A stretch of DNA of 64,000 bases from Xylocopa sonorina (taxonomy: Eukaryota > Arthropoda > Insecta > Hymenoptera > Apidae), in contig NC_135198.1 in assembly GCF_050948175.1 (NCBI RefSeq), forward strand, positions 7,825,001-7,889,000. The letters run 5' to 3'. The position numbers were made by a program, and so were the translations under genes. Positions 49,843 to 61,510 of this stretch are shown one piece after another. Each line of letters opens with the position of its first letter. The first letter of the stretch is position 1. Under the pieces are notes generated by a model, which saw only the letters and a list, made by a program, of their open reading frames with translations, searched no databases and had not been told where the DNA came from.

Positions 49843-52559
49843 ACCTTCAGGGAAATTCCCTCGCAGATCGTCAGAGTCGTTCCCTTCCCGTAACAGGAAA
49901 TTGCTCTTCGAGATGCTATAAGCTCTCCTTCCCAGTTTGAAAAAATTCCCCAAAGGGCTGCCAAAGTTTCCCCTGGTCCCTTAGGTACGTCGTGAGTTTC
50001 TCTTTTCTACTCGTAAAGAAGAAAAGGTGGAAAAAGAAGAAAAGAGAGACGGAACGTCTTGGACATACTACAGATTCCTATCTTTTTTTTTCTTAGGGGA
50101 AATTCCTTCGCAGATACGTCGGATTTTTCCGTCCCTTTCGAAGAAACCCTCTCGAAGGTATCCCGTGTGCCTCTTCTGTCGTTCTGAAAGAAAATTGTCT
50201 CAATGCCTTAAAGAATCGCAGGTCACAGGAAGGGGAACTGGCGAAGGCGTTTTTGAATAAGAGTTTCGAGGTGTTTCTCTTTTATATCGAGTGCGTTTCG
50301 ATAGCGTGTTCAGTCTAAAATCTTTCTTGCTACATCGATACATTTCATTTCGCGTTTTTCTCACTCGTCTCACAAATCCAAGGGACGAAGGCAACAATTT
50401 GATTTTCGATATTCGAGCGTTCTATTTAGTCAGCTACCCGTTCCGCGATTCAATATCAGACAGAGGAGTTAAGCAAACAAAGGGAACCGAGGGTAAATAA
50501 AATATTATGCGAAATACCATTCGACTTTATCGTTCCCCAACGTTTGTTCCCTCCTCAAATCGCTTCGAATTGCAACGCTTGTAGCCAGATGTTCGAGGCG
50601 CGGAAAGAATTCGCGCATACCGGATCGCTCGTTGGAATAATTAAATATTTGACGTTGCATCCGTTGCCAGGCTATCGTCGATTGAAACGGCCGGAAACGA
50701 GCGAAACTTTCCGTTTGTCCGTAACTGCGTTCCCTGCGCGGCGTTATTTTTCATCAACCCTCGCGCGAATCACCGCGGATTATAATGGCGTGAAGTGAAT
50801 CGAACGGCTGTTGAATTTTCTGCCTTGCTGTGGGGCTTTTAATTGACTGGCGTCAGGGAAATTGGCTCTCGCGATAAACGCCCGTGGAATATACTTTGTC
50901 GCGACCGGTGACAATGTTTAGGCGAATTGTTCACGCTTTTGTGTCGCGTTTCAACGAACGCGAGGCTCGTTTCAAAGCGAGTGTTGCGAACGAACGTGAT
51001 AAATTTTCTTCTCTTCTTTCGTTAAATGCGTTTGCTTTGTACGAGACAGAAATCTAGTTTTTTTTAAAGGGGTAATATTATTTAAGACGCTTTCAAGAAC
51101 GTCGCAACGAAACTCCCTATCGAATTAATCAACCCCCGAATTAATAGCGCTGCAAGGCTCGCTCGCCGCACCTCCAAGACAAACTAATTCGGGAAATGTT
51201 ATATGCAGTCTGAAATAATTTCAAAGCAAACGTTAAGCACAAAGGACAGTTCAATTAGGGTAATGCACGGTCCATATTTTATTCGTTTCCGCGTCTCTGC
51301 GGTTTCGCACGGGGAACGCGCGTATTTGGTCTCTGTGCTCGAGCTAATTTTTGATCACACGTTTAGACAACACGATATTCGCGATATTTCGCAAAACACT
51401 TACCAAGACACTCTAAATTGGCAGAAGCTTGTTGGTCATCGCTGCTACTTCCGGATTCACTGTCCATTCGCACTCTAATTTTTCTATTTCTCACACGCGA
51501 TAGTTCATCACTGTTTACACTTGCTCTATCACTAATTTCATCATAGAAACATAAGTTTCTGATCAATTAAAAATCAAATTCGCGTTAAAATTTTGAAACG
51601 AGTGGCGCAAAATTTCGCGATACGTGTGCTCCCTACGATCGTCGACACTGTACTAACGCTAGATACGTCGTATTCAGGATTACAGTCGTAGAGGACTCTT
51701 ATCTTAATCCCCATTTCACGTCACAATGTCACTTACGAATCGAAGATATAAACAGTCTGAGGGACCTTATTCTCGAACCAATACGTCGTTTCTATTAACT
51801 GGAAATTCAGTATAAACAGAGGCATCGTTCGAGCGCGAAAGGTTAAACTCTAAACACTGCTCTGAAAAAAGTACGCGAAAGGTTTCGTCCAAAGTTTCAT
51901 TTTTCTCTTTTCTCGAAAGCGTTTCTTGGCTTCGTCGCGTTTTCTTGGGCGACCGCTTAACCAGCGAAAAAGATAATCGAGCAACAAGTTGGGCGCTAGC
52001 CACCCTCGTTCTCGCTTACTTTCGCGTGTTTCGCCACGTTATTTCGCTGGCAGAAATTTGCTTTGAATGAGGCGAGGGTTCGCATGATTTTCTGTTGCTG
52101 GCAAAACATCAATTTTGTTGGTGATTATTCAGATCATCGGTGGAATTTGCGAAATATGACGTTGCAAGCAAATTGCAGTTTTCAGATTTTATACAGTTTC
52201 CATTTGTTCTCTTGATTAGTTAATTTTAATTAAGAACTCGAATCTCGAAAGCATCAGCGGTCTATTTGTCATTTTAACAAGTTTGAAGTATAAGTACTCA
52301 TTTTTAACATCGTCTGGGTCTTCTCTGACCGCGATTTAATTAGAAAATTGGAAGAAAGTTTCATCAGGAACCATAATAAGTCTTGATTTTACTTTAAATT
52401 TTAATTGAGCATACGAAAAAAGCACTCTGAACAAAGCGAACAGTTTCGCTTTTTAAAATCGAGTAAATCGATAATTACATTTATCGTTCTTGAGTTTGCT
52501 AAGGAAAAAAAAGAGAGATGGACAAATTGCAAGTGTAATAAGTTCAAATAACTTCGTAG

Positions 52560-52583
52560 TATTTAAGTAGAATATTTAAGTAG
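52560..52583 (+). repeat. Direct repeat of TATTTAAGTAG
   Basis: TATTTAAGTAG occurs at 52560-52570 and 52573-52583, separated by AA, giving a 13-bp period. Confidence 0.8.
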
Positions 52584-55081
52584 GAAATATCGTCGGAAGA
52601 CGGTGGGTAATTAAGAAGCGTCGTAGAATCGAGAAAATTTCGCGCAATTTTTCAATCGCGAGGTCCAAGGAAGAATCGCCACGCTTATTTCTTACTTCTG
52701 CTCGCTGAAGACTGGCCAGTTAACGGTGGAATAATGAATTTCTCGCGCAATAAAACCTCGCTCGAGCTCCGTTTCTCATTTCTAATATTCCGCCATTAAA
52801 TTAATTTTTATGCCCGCAAATGCCGCCATTTGTAAGCTGAAGCTATTCACCAGGAATTTTTGCACCGCTTTCTTTCCAAACTCGCTTAAGCAATGTACAA
52901 ACAGTGAAATTAATCGTTCCTTAAACCCATGGTACTTCGAATGGACGAGAAAAAATTGTTATTCTTACTTAAACTAATTTCACAGCGAGTTTATATCAAG
53001 AATCGCAATGTGCTGGACTGGAAAACCTTTTTCAACGATCGATTTTATTTTATCCAAAGAACGGCTGTACTCCAAGTTAATTAATCGCTCGTCATTCGTG
53101 TTTCACTTTGCTGGACGTCGCGCTGTTTGGTCGAACGCGTTCCAGGCTAAAGTAAAAGTTGGCAAAAACCACGGCCCCAACGAATCCTGTTACGCTGGTC
53201 GAAATTCGAATAAAGTTCCCTCTCGCAAAACAGTGGCGAGTATTTGTCGAAAAGCTGGCAAACGTTCGACGACCGTCAGATCGAATTCAAGAGTACCGCG
53301 TTCGGTTTAATGATATCGGATATTCGCGCCCTAATGAGAGGCGCGTTCGTTAATTATCATTTCGTTTCCACGGATACCTCTCGTCCGCGACGATCGAAAA
53401 GCTTGCCGAGTTCAATGCTTCTTTGCCAGTGAACCGATGGCCGCGAGCTTTCGAAAACTGAAACAGCGCACCATTCGATTCATTTCTAAATAAAATGTAA
53501 TTACTATACAGTTTTAAATTCAGAGGTGGAAAGCGTGGTACCTTTCCACGAGAATTCATCGCGTTCGATTCTCCGCGAACGAAACGCAGTTATACGAGGT
53601 TTACAAAGCAAGCGTGACATTTAATTTTTCATATGACGTTTTATAAAAGGAACGTAGGAAAATATTATTTCTCGTTTCGTATCGAAAACATTTTTACCTC
53701 GAAACGAATAACCTTGCGTTCGAATAAAACGCGAAACTCTATCGGGAACGAACAATTTCTGAGATTTCGCCAGGTTTTTGCGGAAAAAGTAACGTTGAAG
53801 AAAGGCGAGGTGGACGGTCGAAAGAAGAACGCACCCCTGCAAAGAATTCTCGAGCGTGAGGGCGCGATAGAAAGAGAATGAAGTAGACGAACTATCGTGA
53901 AAGTTTCAGTTTCTTCGCATTCGAGGGTGCGGTTCGAGGTGGCTTCTGAAATTTTCGAGACCTCCGCTCCGATGCTGGAGACGTGACGGTCCTCGCGAAC
54001 CCACCGCTGGCTGCCCTCCTTTCTCTCAGCGTCGATGCAACTTCTCCAAGTTCCGAGTAAATTTACCCATCGGTTGCCTCGATACATTCTATTTAGGCGA
54101 GTTCCACGGTAACGAACTGCGGGACGCGTCCCGTCAGAACAAGGGGCTGCCTCTCGAACCATTTTAAGCGCCACTCCAGCGATCTTCCGAGAGAACGAGA
54201 CGATCCTCGGCCTTGCGAGAAGGGGTAGTCGATGTTTCACGGTTACGCGGTGAGATGGGCGGCGTTGCTTTTAGAAATATCTCTGTCAAGGGACAATTGA
54301 ATTAATCCCGAGGAATTTTCGTGGTCAAATCAAAGGGGATGAAACGAGTTGATCTTTCATGTTTTTGTAGTGAAAAGGATTAATTGTTTTTAACAAATCT
54401 TAAGTTTCTTCTGTGGTTCAAATCCAATTGAATTGCTTGGTAATTCTTGAGTGAGATTTTCTTGGTCTGAGGCACAATGGGGTTAATATTTTTGAGGTTA
54501 CGCAGTAACGGGGGTTGGTTTCAATGGTTTTTCTTCCTTTCATCGAGGAAAGGGGTGGAAAGCTCTTCTTGCGCCAAGTAAAACGCTGAGTCTAACGCCA
54601 CTCAATCCACCCCAATGGTAATAATAAAAAAAAGGAAAACAGCAAAGAGAAGGGGTGAAACGTGACACAGGGGTTCGGTTTATAACCCTCGTAACCTGTC
54701 CCATTACTATCCGCTGGTTTTCGTTTCACGTGGGGTTAAAATTGTAAAGGCATAGTCGGACGTGGCATCGTACTCTATCGATATCAGCGTTCATTAAGTC
54801 GGATGTGTACCGCGGCTAATGACAACATAAAGGAGCGGTGGTTCGAGAGGCTCGCGACGGCAGCAAATCGGATTTTATGGTCGCGCGTCGCGAGGACCTC
54901 AATTACGGTGGATAATTTTTCAAATACGCTTAACCTTGCCTTTTCACCCGGTTATCCCGTGAATAAACGAGGACTTTCTGAATCCTAACGGGGCACGTTA
55001 ATAACGCGAGCGCGGTTAACGTACCTTCACCCTTTCCTCGCCGTTTTCGTCCCCTAATTGGATTTCCCTTCACGACCGCGG

Positions 55082-55118
55082 TATAAATATTTCATCGCTT
55101 GTCTCGCCACGGCGAGAC
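55082..55118. promoter_or_regulatory. TATA-like box followed by a perfect 8-bp hairpin
   Basis: TATAAATA at 55082-55089 is followed by GTCTCGCC (55101-55108), a 2-base spacer AC and GGCGAGAC (55111-55118), a perfect inverted repeat. If the TATA box were used, transcription would begin in or just after the hairpin. No long ATG frame opens downstream: 55220-55492 is open for 90 codons without a recognised domain. The two elements are seen; a link between them is inferred. Confidence 0.25.
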
Positions 55119-57150
55119 GCTTGTTAGGAAGCTTACAGGAACCAAGTTATTTCGTCGCGAACGGGATTAAGTTGCCAACCGAAATTTACCAATCCCAGAT
55201 ATCGTAATTTAAACGACGCGTGGCTGAGAATTCGTTTAACGAGAGACACAGGTTCGTTTCAGGAGCGAAAGCATCGCTTTTCAGACGACTCGTGCGCTCG
55301 AAACCCACGTCAGAACGTTCGATCGAACGAAAATTCCCAAACGACGAACGATATTCAGCGCAGGCATTTCGTTCGGCACTCGGACGCGTCAAATTCCGAC
55401 CGAGAAATATTTCATACGATCGCCAGCGTCTCGTCACGCTGCAAACAATCCGGGACCAGCGGGGATTATTGCTTTCCGTCGAGATTTATTAAAACGTGGT
55501 CAATTTAAAGTCAGACTTTGCGCGAAAATTCTTGCGAACTGCTAGGAAAACGGGTCGGAAAAATTTAATCGCGCTCGTTGGTTGTCGTTAACTTCGCAAC
55601 GCGCGAATAAACGGTTCGCCTTCCTTGCCTCTGTTTCGAAAAAATAAATGAATCTCGCGTAAAGCGAAAATCCGGCCTTTTTACGAGGGGAACGCAATTT
55701 CATGAATTATTTGCTTCACGCGTAACAACGTTGGTAATTTGTGTGTTTTCACAGCGTGTCAACCTTGCTGCATCGTGTTGAATAAATGAAATGCAGTCAG
55801 CGATCGTTGAATTATCGATGGCGGTGGATGAAAATAGGGGATGAGAAGGGGAGGCTCCTCGATGTTCTACGTTTTTTTTTTTTTCTTACTCATTTCGAGC
55901 GTCTCGAGTATTGTCTGGCGTAAAAAAAGAAGAGAACGTGGCATCGACGACACGTGGAGGCCTAGATTCCTCTGAGATTCCCCGGTGTTGTCAGTAAGGT
56001 CACGCTTCCGCTCTTTTTCGTACGCCGCCGCGACTAATCGATAGAGCAAACTGTTGATTCTGACCCGGACACGTCAGCCACGATTCCGGATTTTGCTTGC
56101 CACGAACTATGCTGAATCAGCCAGCCTCGAAGAGCTCGACGAGATTGGTCGTACACGATGGAAAGCAGAGAATATTATTTCTTCGCGAGAAATAGAATTA
56201 TTAATGGAAAATAATTCATTTTGCGTCTATTCTGCGAGCATTGCCTTCAGCTATAATTTTTCGTTCAATAATTCCGATTAAGTGCTTCGCGTTCTCGCGA
56301 TTATAGTATCGATCAGCTAAACCTAGTTTGCTCGAGAGTAATGGATCCTAACAAATGAAATTTCTAAACTCACCGCGCGACAAACTTAACTCTTTGAACC
56401 CCAATTTGCCAGAGCAATACCTGGAATGTATACCCTAAAGTTTCGCGTGAATAGCGCTGTAGAATATTGCTCGCGTAATGGTTATACCTTTCCTCGATAT
56501 TAACACGCGTTAATTTTTCCATTTCTAGCACGTTGAGTTCAGAGTTGACTAGCAACGCGTGCGACCAACTGTTTAAATAAATTTCGAGGGTTTAATAACG
56601 TTCAGACGGACGAAACAACTGGTTTCGTGTCGTTTGTAGTTCGTCGAGGTTCCACTGAAACCAGGGATGTTTGTTCTTGACAGGAAGTTCGTCTAAATCA
56701 ATGTTTTACACGCTCGTGTCGCTGTAAACCCTCCGCGGGATTCATAGATTACAGAGGGATCCGCAGGAATTAGGCGAGGCTCTTGTACTCTCGTGTAATC
56801 TCCAGTTTCTCGTTCGAGTAACTGGTTTTCCATCCCCGTCGACGTATCGCTGGAATCTCAACAATTGAGTTTCCTATACGTACACGTAGAACGTCCATAT
56901 CCTTGAGAATCATCAATAAGCCAGAGAGTGAAGTTTCCGCGGTGGAATCTGGAAGATGAAATTAATTTATAAATAAAGTTCGCCTGACGAACGATCCAAA
57001 AAATACAAGGGACGAAGTCGAGAAATTTTAATCGACCACTACTCTTCTCCTCCCTCAAAGTCTCGATTCTGGTCATCTCACGCGTGTCGTAAATTACACA
57101 GCCCTCGAAAACTTACGATATTCCATATCCACCAGCTGATCGATCCTTCC

Positions 57151-58650
57151 TCGAGGTTTCGAGCGAGCTATGCGCCCCTAAAACCCAGGCAAACTGCCTT
57201 GCCCAAAGTGAACCTTGTCCCTCGTGTCCCAACGAAATCTCAGCGTGACACACGGGTTCGTCGTCCCCTGCACGTCCCTCTGGTCACGATCCACCGGTTT
57301 CATAACACCAGCACGTCACTCCCGCGGCCTATTCGTCTTTTCTCGTCCTCGACCACCCTCGACCACCCTCGTGTCCACCTCGCTTCTATTCTCAGCCGCG
57401 TCTCGTGACCTGAAATCCGGCTGAAAAAGCCTATCCGCGCACGGACGGCCATGGGGGTTAATATCGCGAGGTCGAGCAACCCCCATGCGAAATCGATGGA
57501 GCTTAAGTCCCTGCTGGAGCTGGCACAACGTCGTCCCTTCGATCGACCTGTCGTTAGACCGCCTCTTTTTTCGCTCGCGTCTCTGCCTGGCTTTTCGATT
57601 CGTTACGTACACGACTGTGTACTTCCGTGGGACCATTTCGTTGGACTTGGACCGTGCGCTCCGTTTACGGGGTTGCTTTGATTGCACGGCTATTTGGGGA
57701 TCAAAGTTGGCTGATTTAATTGTCGCTGGAATTCACGATCGTTGATTGAGCAACATTTTGGGGGATGAAAAGCTTCCACTGGGTTCTAAGAAGGGAAGTA
57801 GATCTAAAAACCTGATGTAGGTGCTGATCAAGTTTATTCTTAGTTTGCTTACGATTCTTCGAGTTAATTAAATATACATTCCAAGGTCTGCTATCGGTGG
57901 AATGAGAGGAACAGCTCGAAGGGGATGAAAAAGAGTTTCATCGCGAACTTCCTCGCAAGTCACCTCGACGATTTTACCCATCCTCAACGTAACTTCGTGA
58001 CGATAATTGCGTTCGAACATTCGAATCGAGTTCCATCTCCGTCGCGACGTTACGCGTCACCGTTTCGCGACTGCTCGCCGCGAAGTTGCGTCCCGGAAGA
58101 GTCGAACTTCCGCGACGAGTCGGAATTCCGCTCGACGGAAAAATCGGATACGTGTCGCAACGGATCGTGGATTCGAGGTCCTCGTGTCGAACGAGACTGG
58201 CGGGAACGGTTCGTCGATCGATCGTGGACGCTGGCAGACGAATGCGAGGCACGCGTCGTTGTAAAGTGGTTGTATCGGGGAGGAATCGACGCGGATACGC
58301 TTTGCCTTCGCCGCGGGGCGATTTCGACGGCTGTTCGCCCCGTGTCTCCTTTAAACGTGCCGTTTCACGGGGCACGCGTAACGTTTCAGAGCTCGCTGTT
58401 CCATTGCGTTCACGTCCTGCGGTTTTTTTTACCAACCTGCGATACGTGACGTTTGCTTTTGTCTCGTGCAAGGCGACCTCCTTTGGCGTCTTGCGACGCG
58501 TTCCGTGCAACTGGTTTCCCACTTCATTTCTATCACCTTTTTTAACGTCAACCTGTGCTACTCTTTCTCTGTCTCATTTAAATCTGAATACAAACTCCTC
58601 GTTCGACGGTAATTTATTCTATATTTTCGGGATCGATCAGAGTTTTTAAT
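57151..58650. other. CpG-dense block open in three overlapping frames
   Basis: Between about 57.97 and 58.45 kb two plus-strand frames (57925-58449 with a true ATG, 174 codons; 58086-58649, 187 codons) and one minus-strand frame (57974-58522, 182 codons) are open together. Simultaneous openness on both strands points to a shortage of stop codons caused by CGA/TCG-rich composition and not to three genes. The products are rich in Arg and Ser without domains. The 10-bp unit GACCACCCTC is repeated twice at 57351-57370. One of the frames might still be a real exon. Confidence 0.4.
57351..57370 (+). repeat. 10-bp tandem repeat x2
   Basis: GACCACCCTC occurs twice in tandem, with a partial CCTC copy just before. 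Confidence 0.85.
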
Positions 58651-60960
58651 ATCCACGCGCGGTTAAGCAACATCGCAATTTAACGGGCGAACGATCTTAA
58701 TGGCCTTTTTCGAACTGTTTCAATTTGTCTGTACGCGACGCACGGTTTCGAATACTAATTTCCGCGGGATCGAAATTTCCTTGTTTCCTCATCGCGAATG
58801 CACCAGAGCGCTCATTATAATCGCAAATCAGCGGTGTTTCTTTTTTCGCCTGCACCTTAACCAGCTCCAATTCTGGCAGATCGCGCGGAACGCTCAATTT
58901 CGAGGGAGATCCAGCGCGATACGGGTTCGTTGTTTACTATGGTAACGTTATCCGTTCGTTTTCTGCACGAAGATGCGGGGAACGCGATCGTTGGCAGATC
59001 TCTCGGCTAATTCGACCAGCGAAACGGGTATCTCGCTGGCCATAGTTCACCATAATCACGGCTAACTATTAATCGCTCGGTGTACACGGTTTTACCAGCG
59101 AGCTTTGACGATCTGGCTGATAGAGCGTGTAAATTATGGACGAACGCGACCACGTGCCATTTCTACTCGGTATCCCGCAACTATCTGCCTTTCTGATTAG
59201 TCGATTCGAACGATGTCGACCAATTATTGGCATTTACGCCAGGTTAACGAGCAAACCAGGTTTCCCGCGCGTTTTCGCGGTAAATCTCGTTGGCAAAGGG
59301 CACGCGTTCGAAAGAAGCGGCGAAGCTCCAGTTTGGAGAATTCAGGTGAATGAAATTCATGCTTAGACGCACGTGTATACGTGCAAATAGCAATGATCGC
59401 GCGCACAGCTTTATAGACGAAGGCGTTTTACATACACGCGAGAAGAAAGATGCGATTTGCTTCTGCGCTCTGTTGCTTTATCGCTTTCTCGGGGGTACGC
59501 GTCCATCGCTGCACAGCCCCGGTGTTATTTACTGAACTCTAAGGATCGATTGGCTATTATTACGCCGAGGGAAAGGCGAACTGTGTTAATCGACAGATAA
59601 GAACGTTACTGCGTCCACGAGGTGGATGTCGAGCAAGTATCGTCTATCTCTTTTGTCGATTATCAATTACTCTTCGCATCGAAACGCGTCGAACAGATCG
59701 GTTCGATGAATTTTAATATCGCATTTCAGTGGCGATTTTTGGAATCATACGAATTTGTGTACGTGAATGTGGATATTTTTTATTTCAAATATCATTCATT
59801 TCTGTATCGTTAATGCGCTAGTAATTTTGTTTTCAATATTTCGTAGAATTTTATGGTAGAAATTCATTTTCCGTTCGTTACGAACGTTTCGATTTGTTAC
59901 AATTCGGAGGAAATTGATATTGTTTTTAATAAAATGTTTGTAGAAGGCTTTTTATCCCCTTCAGCTGGTTCATCGTTGTCTATGAAGCCAACTTTCTCTC
60001 TTATTTTTCTTTGAACGCGACGAAATCCTCGTGGACGCCCACTGGGAAGCTTCCTCGTCGGATTAAGCTGGTCCAACCCAACGCAACCTGACCCAACCAG
60101 GCCCAATCGAGCTTTAATTAATTAGAGCGCTCAATTGGTCCTCTGTCATAGGAGAACGGCAACAAACAAAAGCGATTGACGAACGAATGAGCGAAAGCTA
60201 CCGGTCCGAGAGAAATCGGATCGTCGAGGCTCGATGGCGGAAGCGGCTTTCCGACAGCGACGCAATTAAATTGATAAATCATCCAGAAAGTCGAGCCCCG
60301 GTCCGTTCGTTTCCGCGATGCGTTCCGTGGCTCGCTGTTCTCGATGGTAATCAGCCGTGGGCTCTGATAATTATTTAAGGAACGACGAGATTAATGATCG
60401 CCGCCGATATCAGATAAACTGCAGCGTGATCATTGTATTTTAATTGAGGGAAGAATCGTGAAATTATTAACGAACGGTTCATTCAAGTCTGATCGAACAT
60501 TGGACGCGATCGAGCCTCGCTTGCGAATTAATTACGCTAATTAGAATAAAATTATATAAGTCGTAAATGATGGTTACCTTGATACCAGATTTGAATTGCG
60601 AATGCAGGAGTAATTAAATGGTAATGATTTTACCATTATCGTACCAAGTTACAAGCCCGTCAGATTACACGTCGAACATTTTATTCGATTTTTATTTCAA
60701 CCCCCGCGCAAATCCATCGTTCAATTTCCCTTCGTTCCGAACGATTTTCAGAATTAATTTCACCTACACACTCGCGTGGATACCATTCCGTGTCCACGAA
60801 TTCTTTTGCGTCGCTTGAAAACACCATCCACGCGAACAAAGATCGGCTCGACTGTCGAGTCGCTCTCTCAGCTGGTTGCAACTTCTATCGCGACTCTCAC
60901 CCCTCACCCTCAGCGGTGCGCAACAATACAACAGGTATCCTGGCGAACAATGAAATATTA
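58651..60960. other. Spacer, no gene recognised
   Basis: Only short frames, none with a domain. A CCAACC/CCCAACC-like run lies at about 60071-60104; it is irregular and not an insect telomere (TTAGG) array. Confidence 0.55.
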
Positions 60961-61510
60961 TTTACGCGTTTCGGCAGATTTCTGCAATGCCATTGTTCAT
61001 CGACTCGCGATAATTCAACCGCGAGTCCCTCGCAGACGCGATACCATTGTTCCAGCCTCGTGGAAACGCGACTCGAGAGTTTCTCGAGGGTAGTTCCACG
61101 GCGAAACTGTCCCACGTTTCCTTCAGTTGTCCAAAAATCTCCAACCCCCTAAGGTTCGATCGACGTCGAGGCGACGAGTCGACGTCCACGCACGAGGAGG
61201 GTGGATACAAAGGAAGCCTGGATATCGAGGCTCTCCCAGCTAATCGGGGGACCCTGGAAATTTTGTTTGCGTCGAGCCACGCGTCAGGCTCTTTTTGCTC
61301 TTTTGTTGCCCACCAGCAACCATCCATGCGACTGTTCGCCTGTCCGTTCCCTTGTATCCACCCTCTCGCAGTTCGTGCTGCTCTTTTTCCATCCGTCGAA
61401 CGAGTTATACGTGTTACCCTTCTGTGAAACGCCTGTTGATCGATATTTTCTCTCCTCTTAAACAGTTCTTGAGTGGAAAAGTTGATTTGATGGTTGACGA
61501 TGGACATGCG
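60961..61510. other. Region with an ATG frame on the minus strand and a repeat-flanked hairpin
   Basis: The minus-strand frame 60962-61507 begins with a true ATG and runs 181 codons to TAA. Its composition is balanced but it shows no signal peptide or known domain, and plus-strand frames of 109-126 codons overlap it, so I keep it as an unassigned frame and not a gene. Within it, near-identical 15-mers at 60984-60998 and 61038-61052 (13 of 15 bases match, 54-bp period) flank an 8-bp stem formed by GACTCGCG (61002-61009) and CGCGAGTC (61020-61027). Confidence 0.3.

Larger units (their letters stand above)
46338..57150. other. Long spacer, no gene recognised
   Basis: No domain-bearing frame was seen. 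A 191-codon frame at 53665-54240 minus starts at GTG and has no motif. Octamer words occur at 49014-49021 and 49453-49460, a CT run at 49831-49842, GA-rich tracts near 47540-47585 and 50016-50050, a 13-bp-period duplication at 52560-52583, a TATA box plus hairpin at 55082-55118, and a T-run at about 55871-55883. Confidence 0.55.

Noticed and set aside
53665..54240. 191-codon minus-strand frame
   Set aside because: GTG start, no recognisable domain, and no supporting signals at either end.
60071..60104. CCAACC-like repeats resembling telomeric sequence
   Set aside because: Units are irregular and do not match the insect telomere unit TTAGG/CCTAA.
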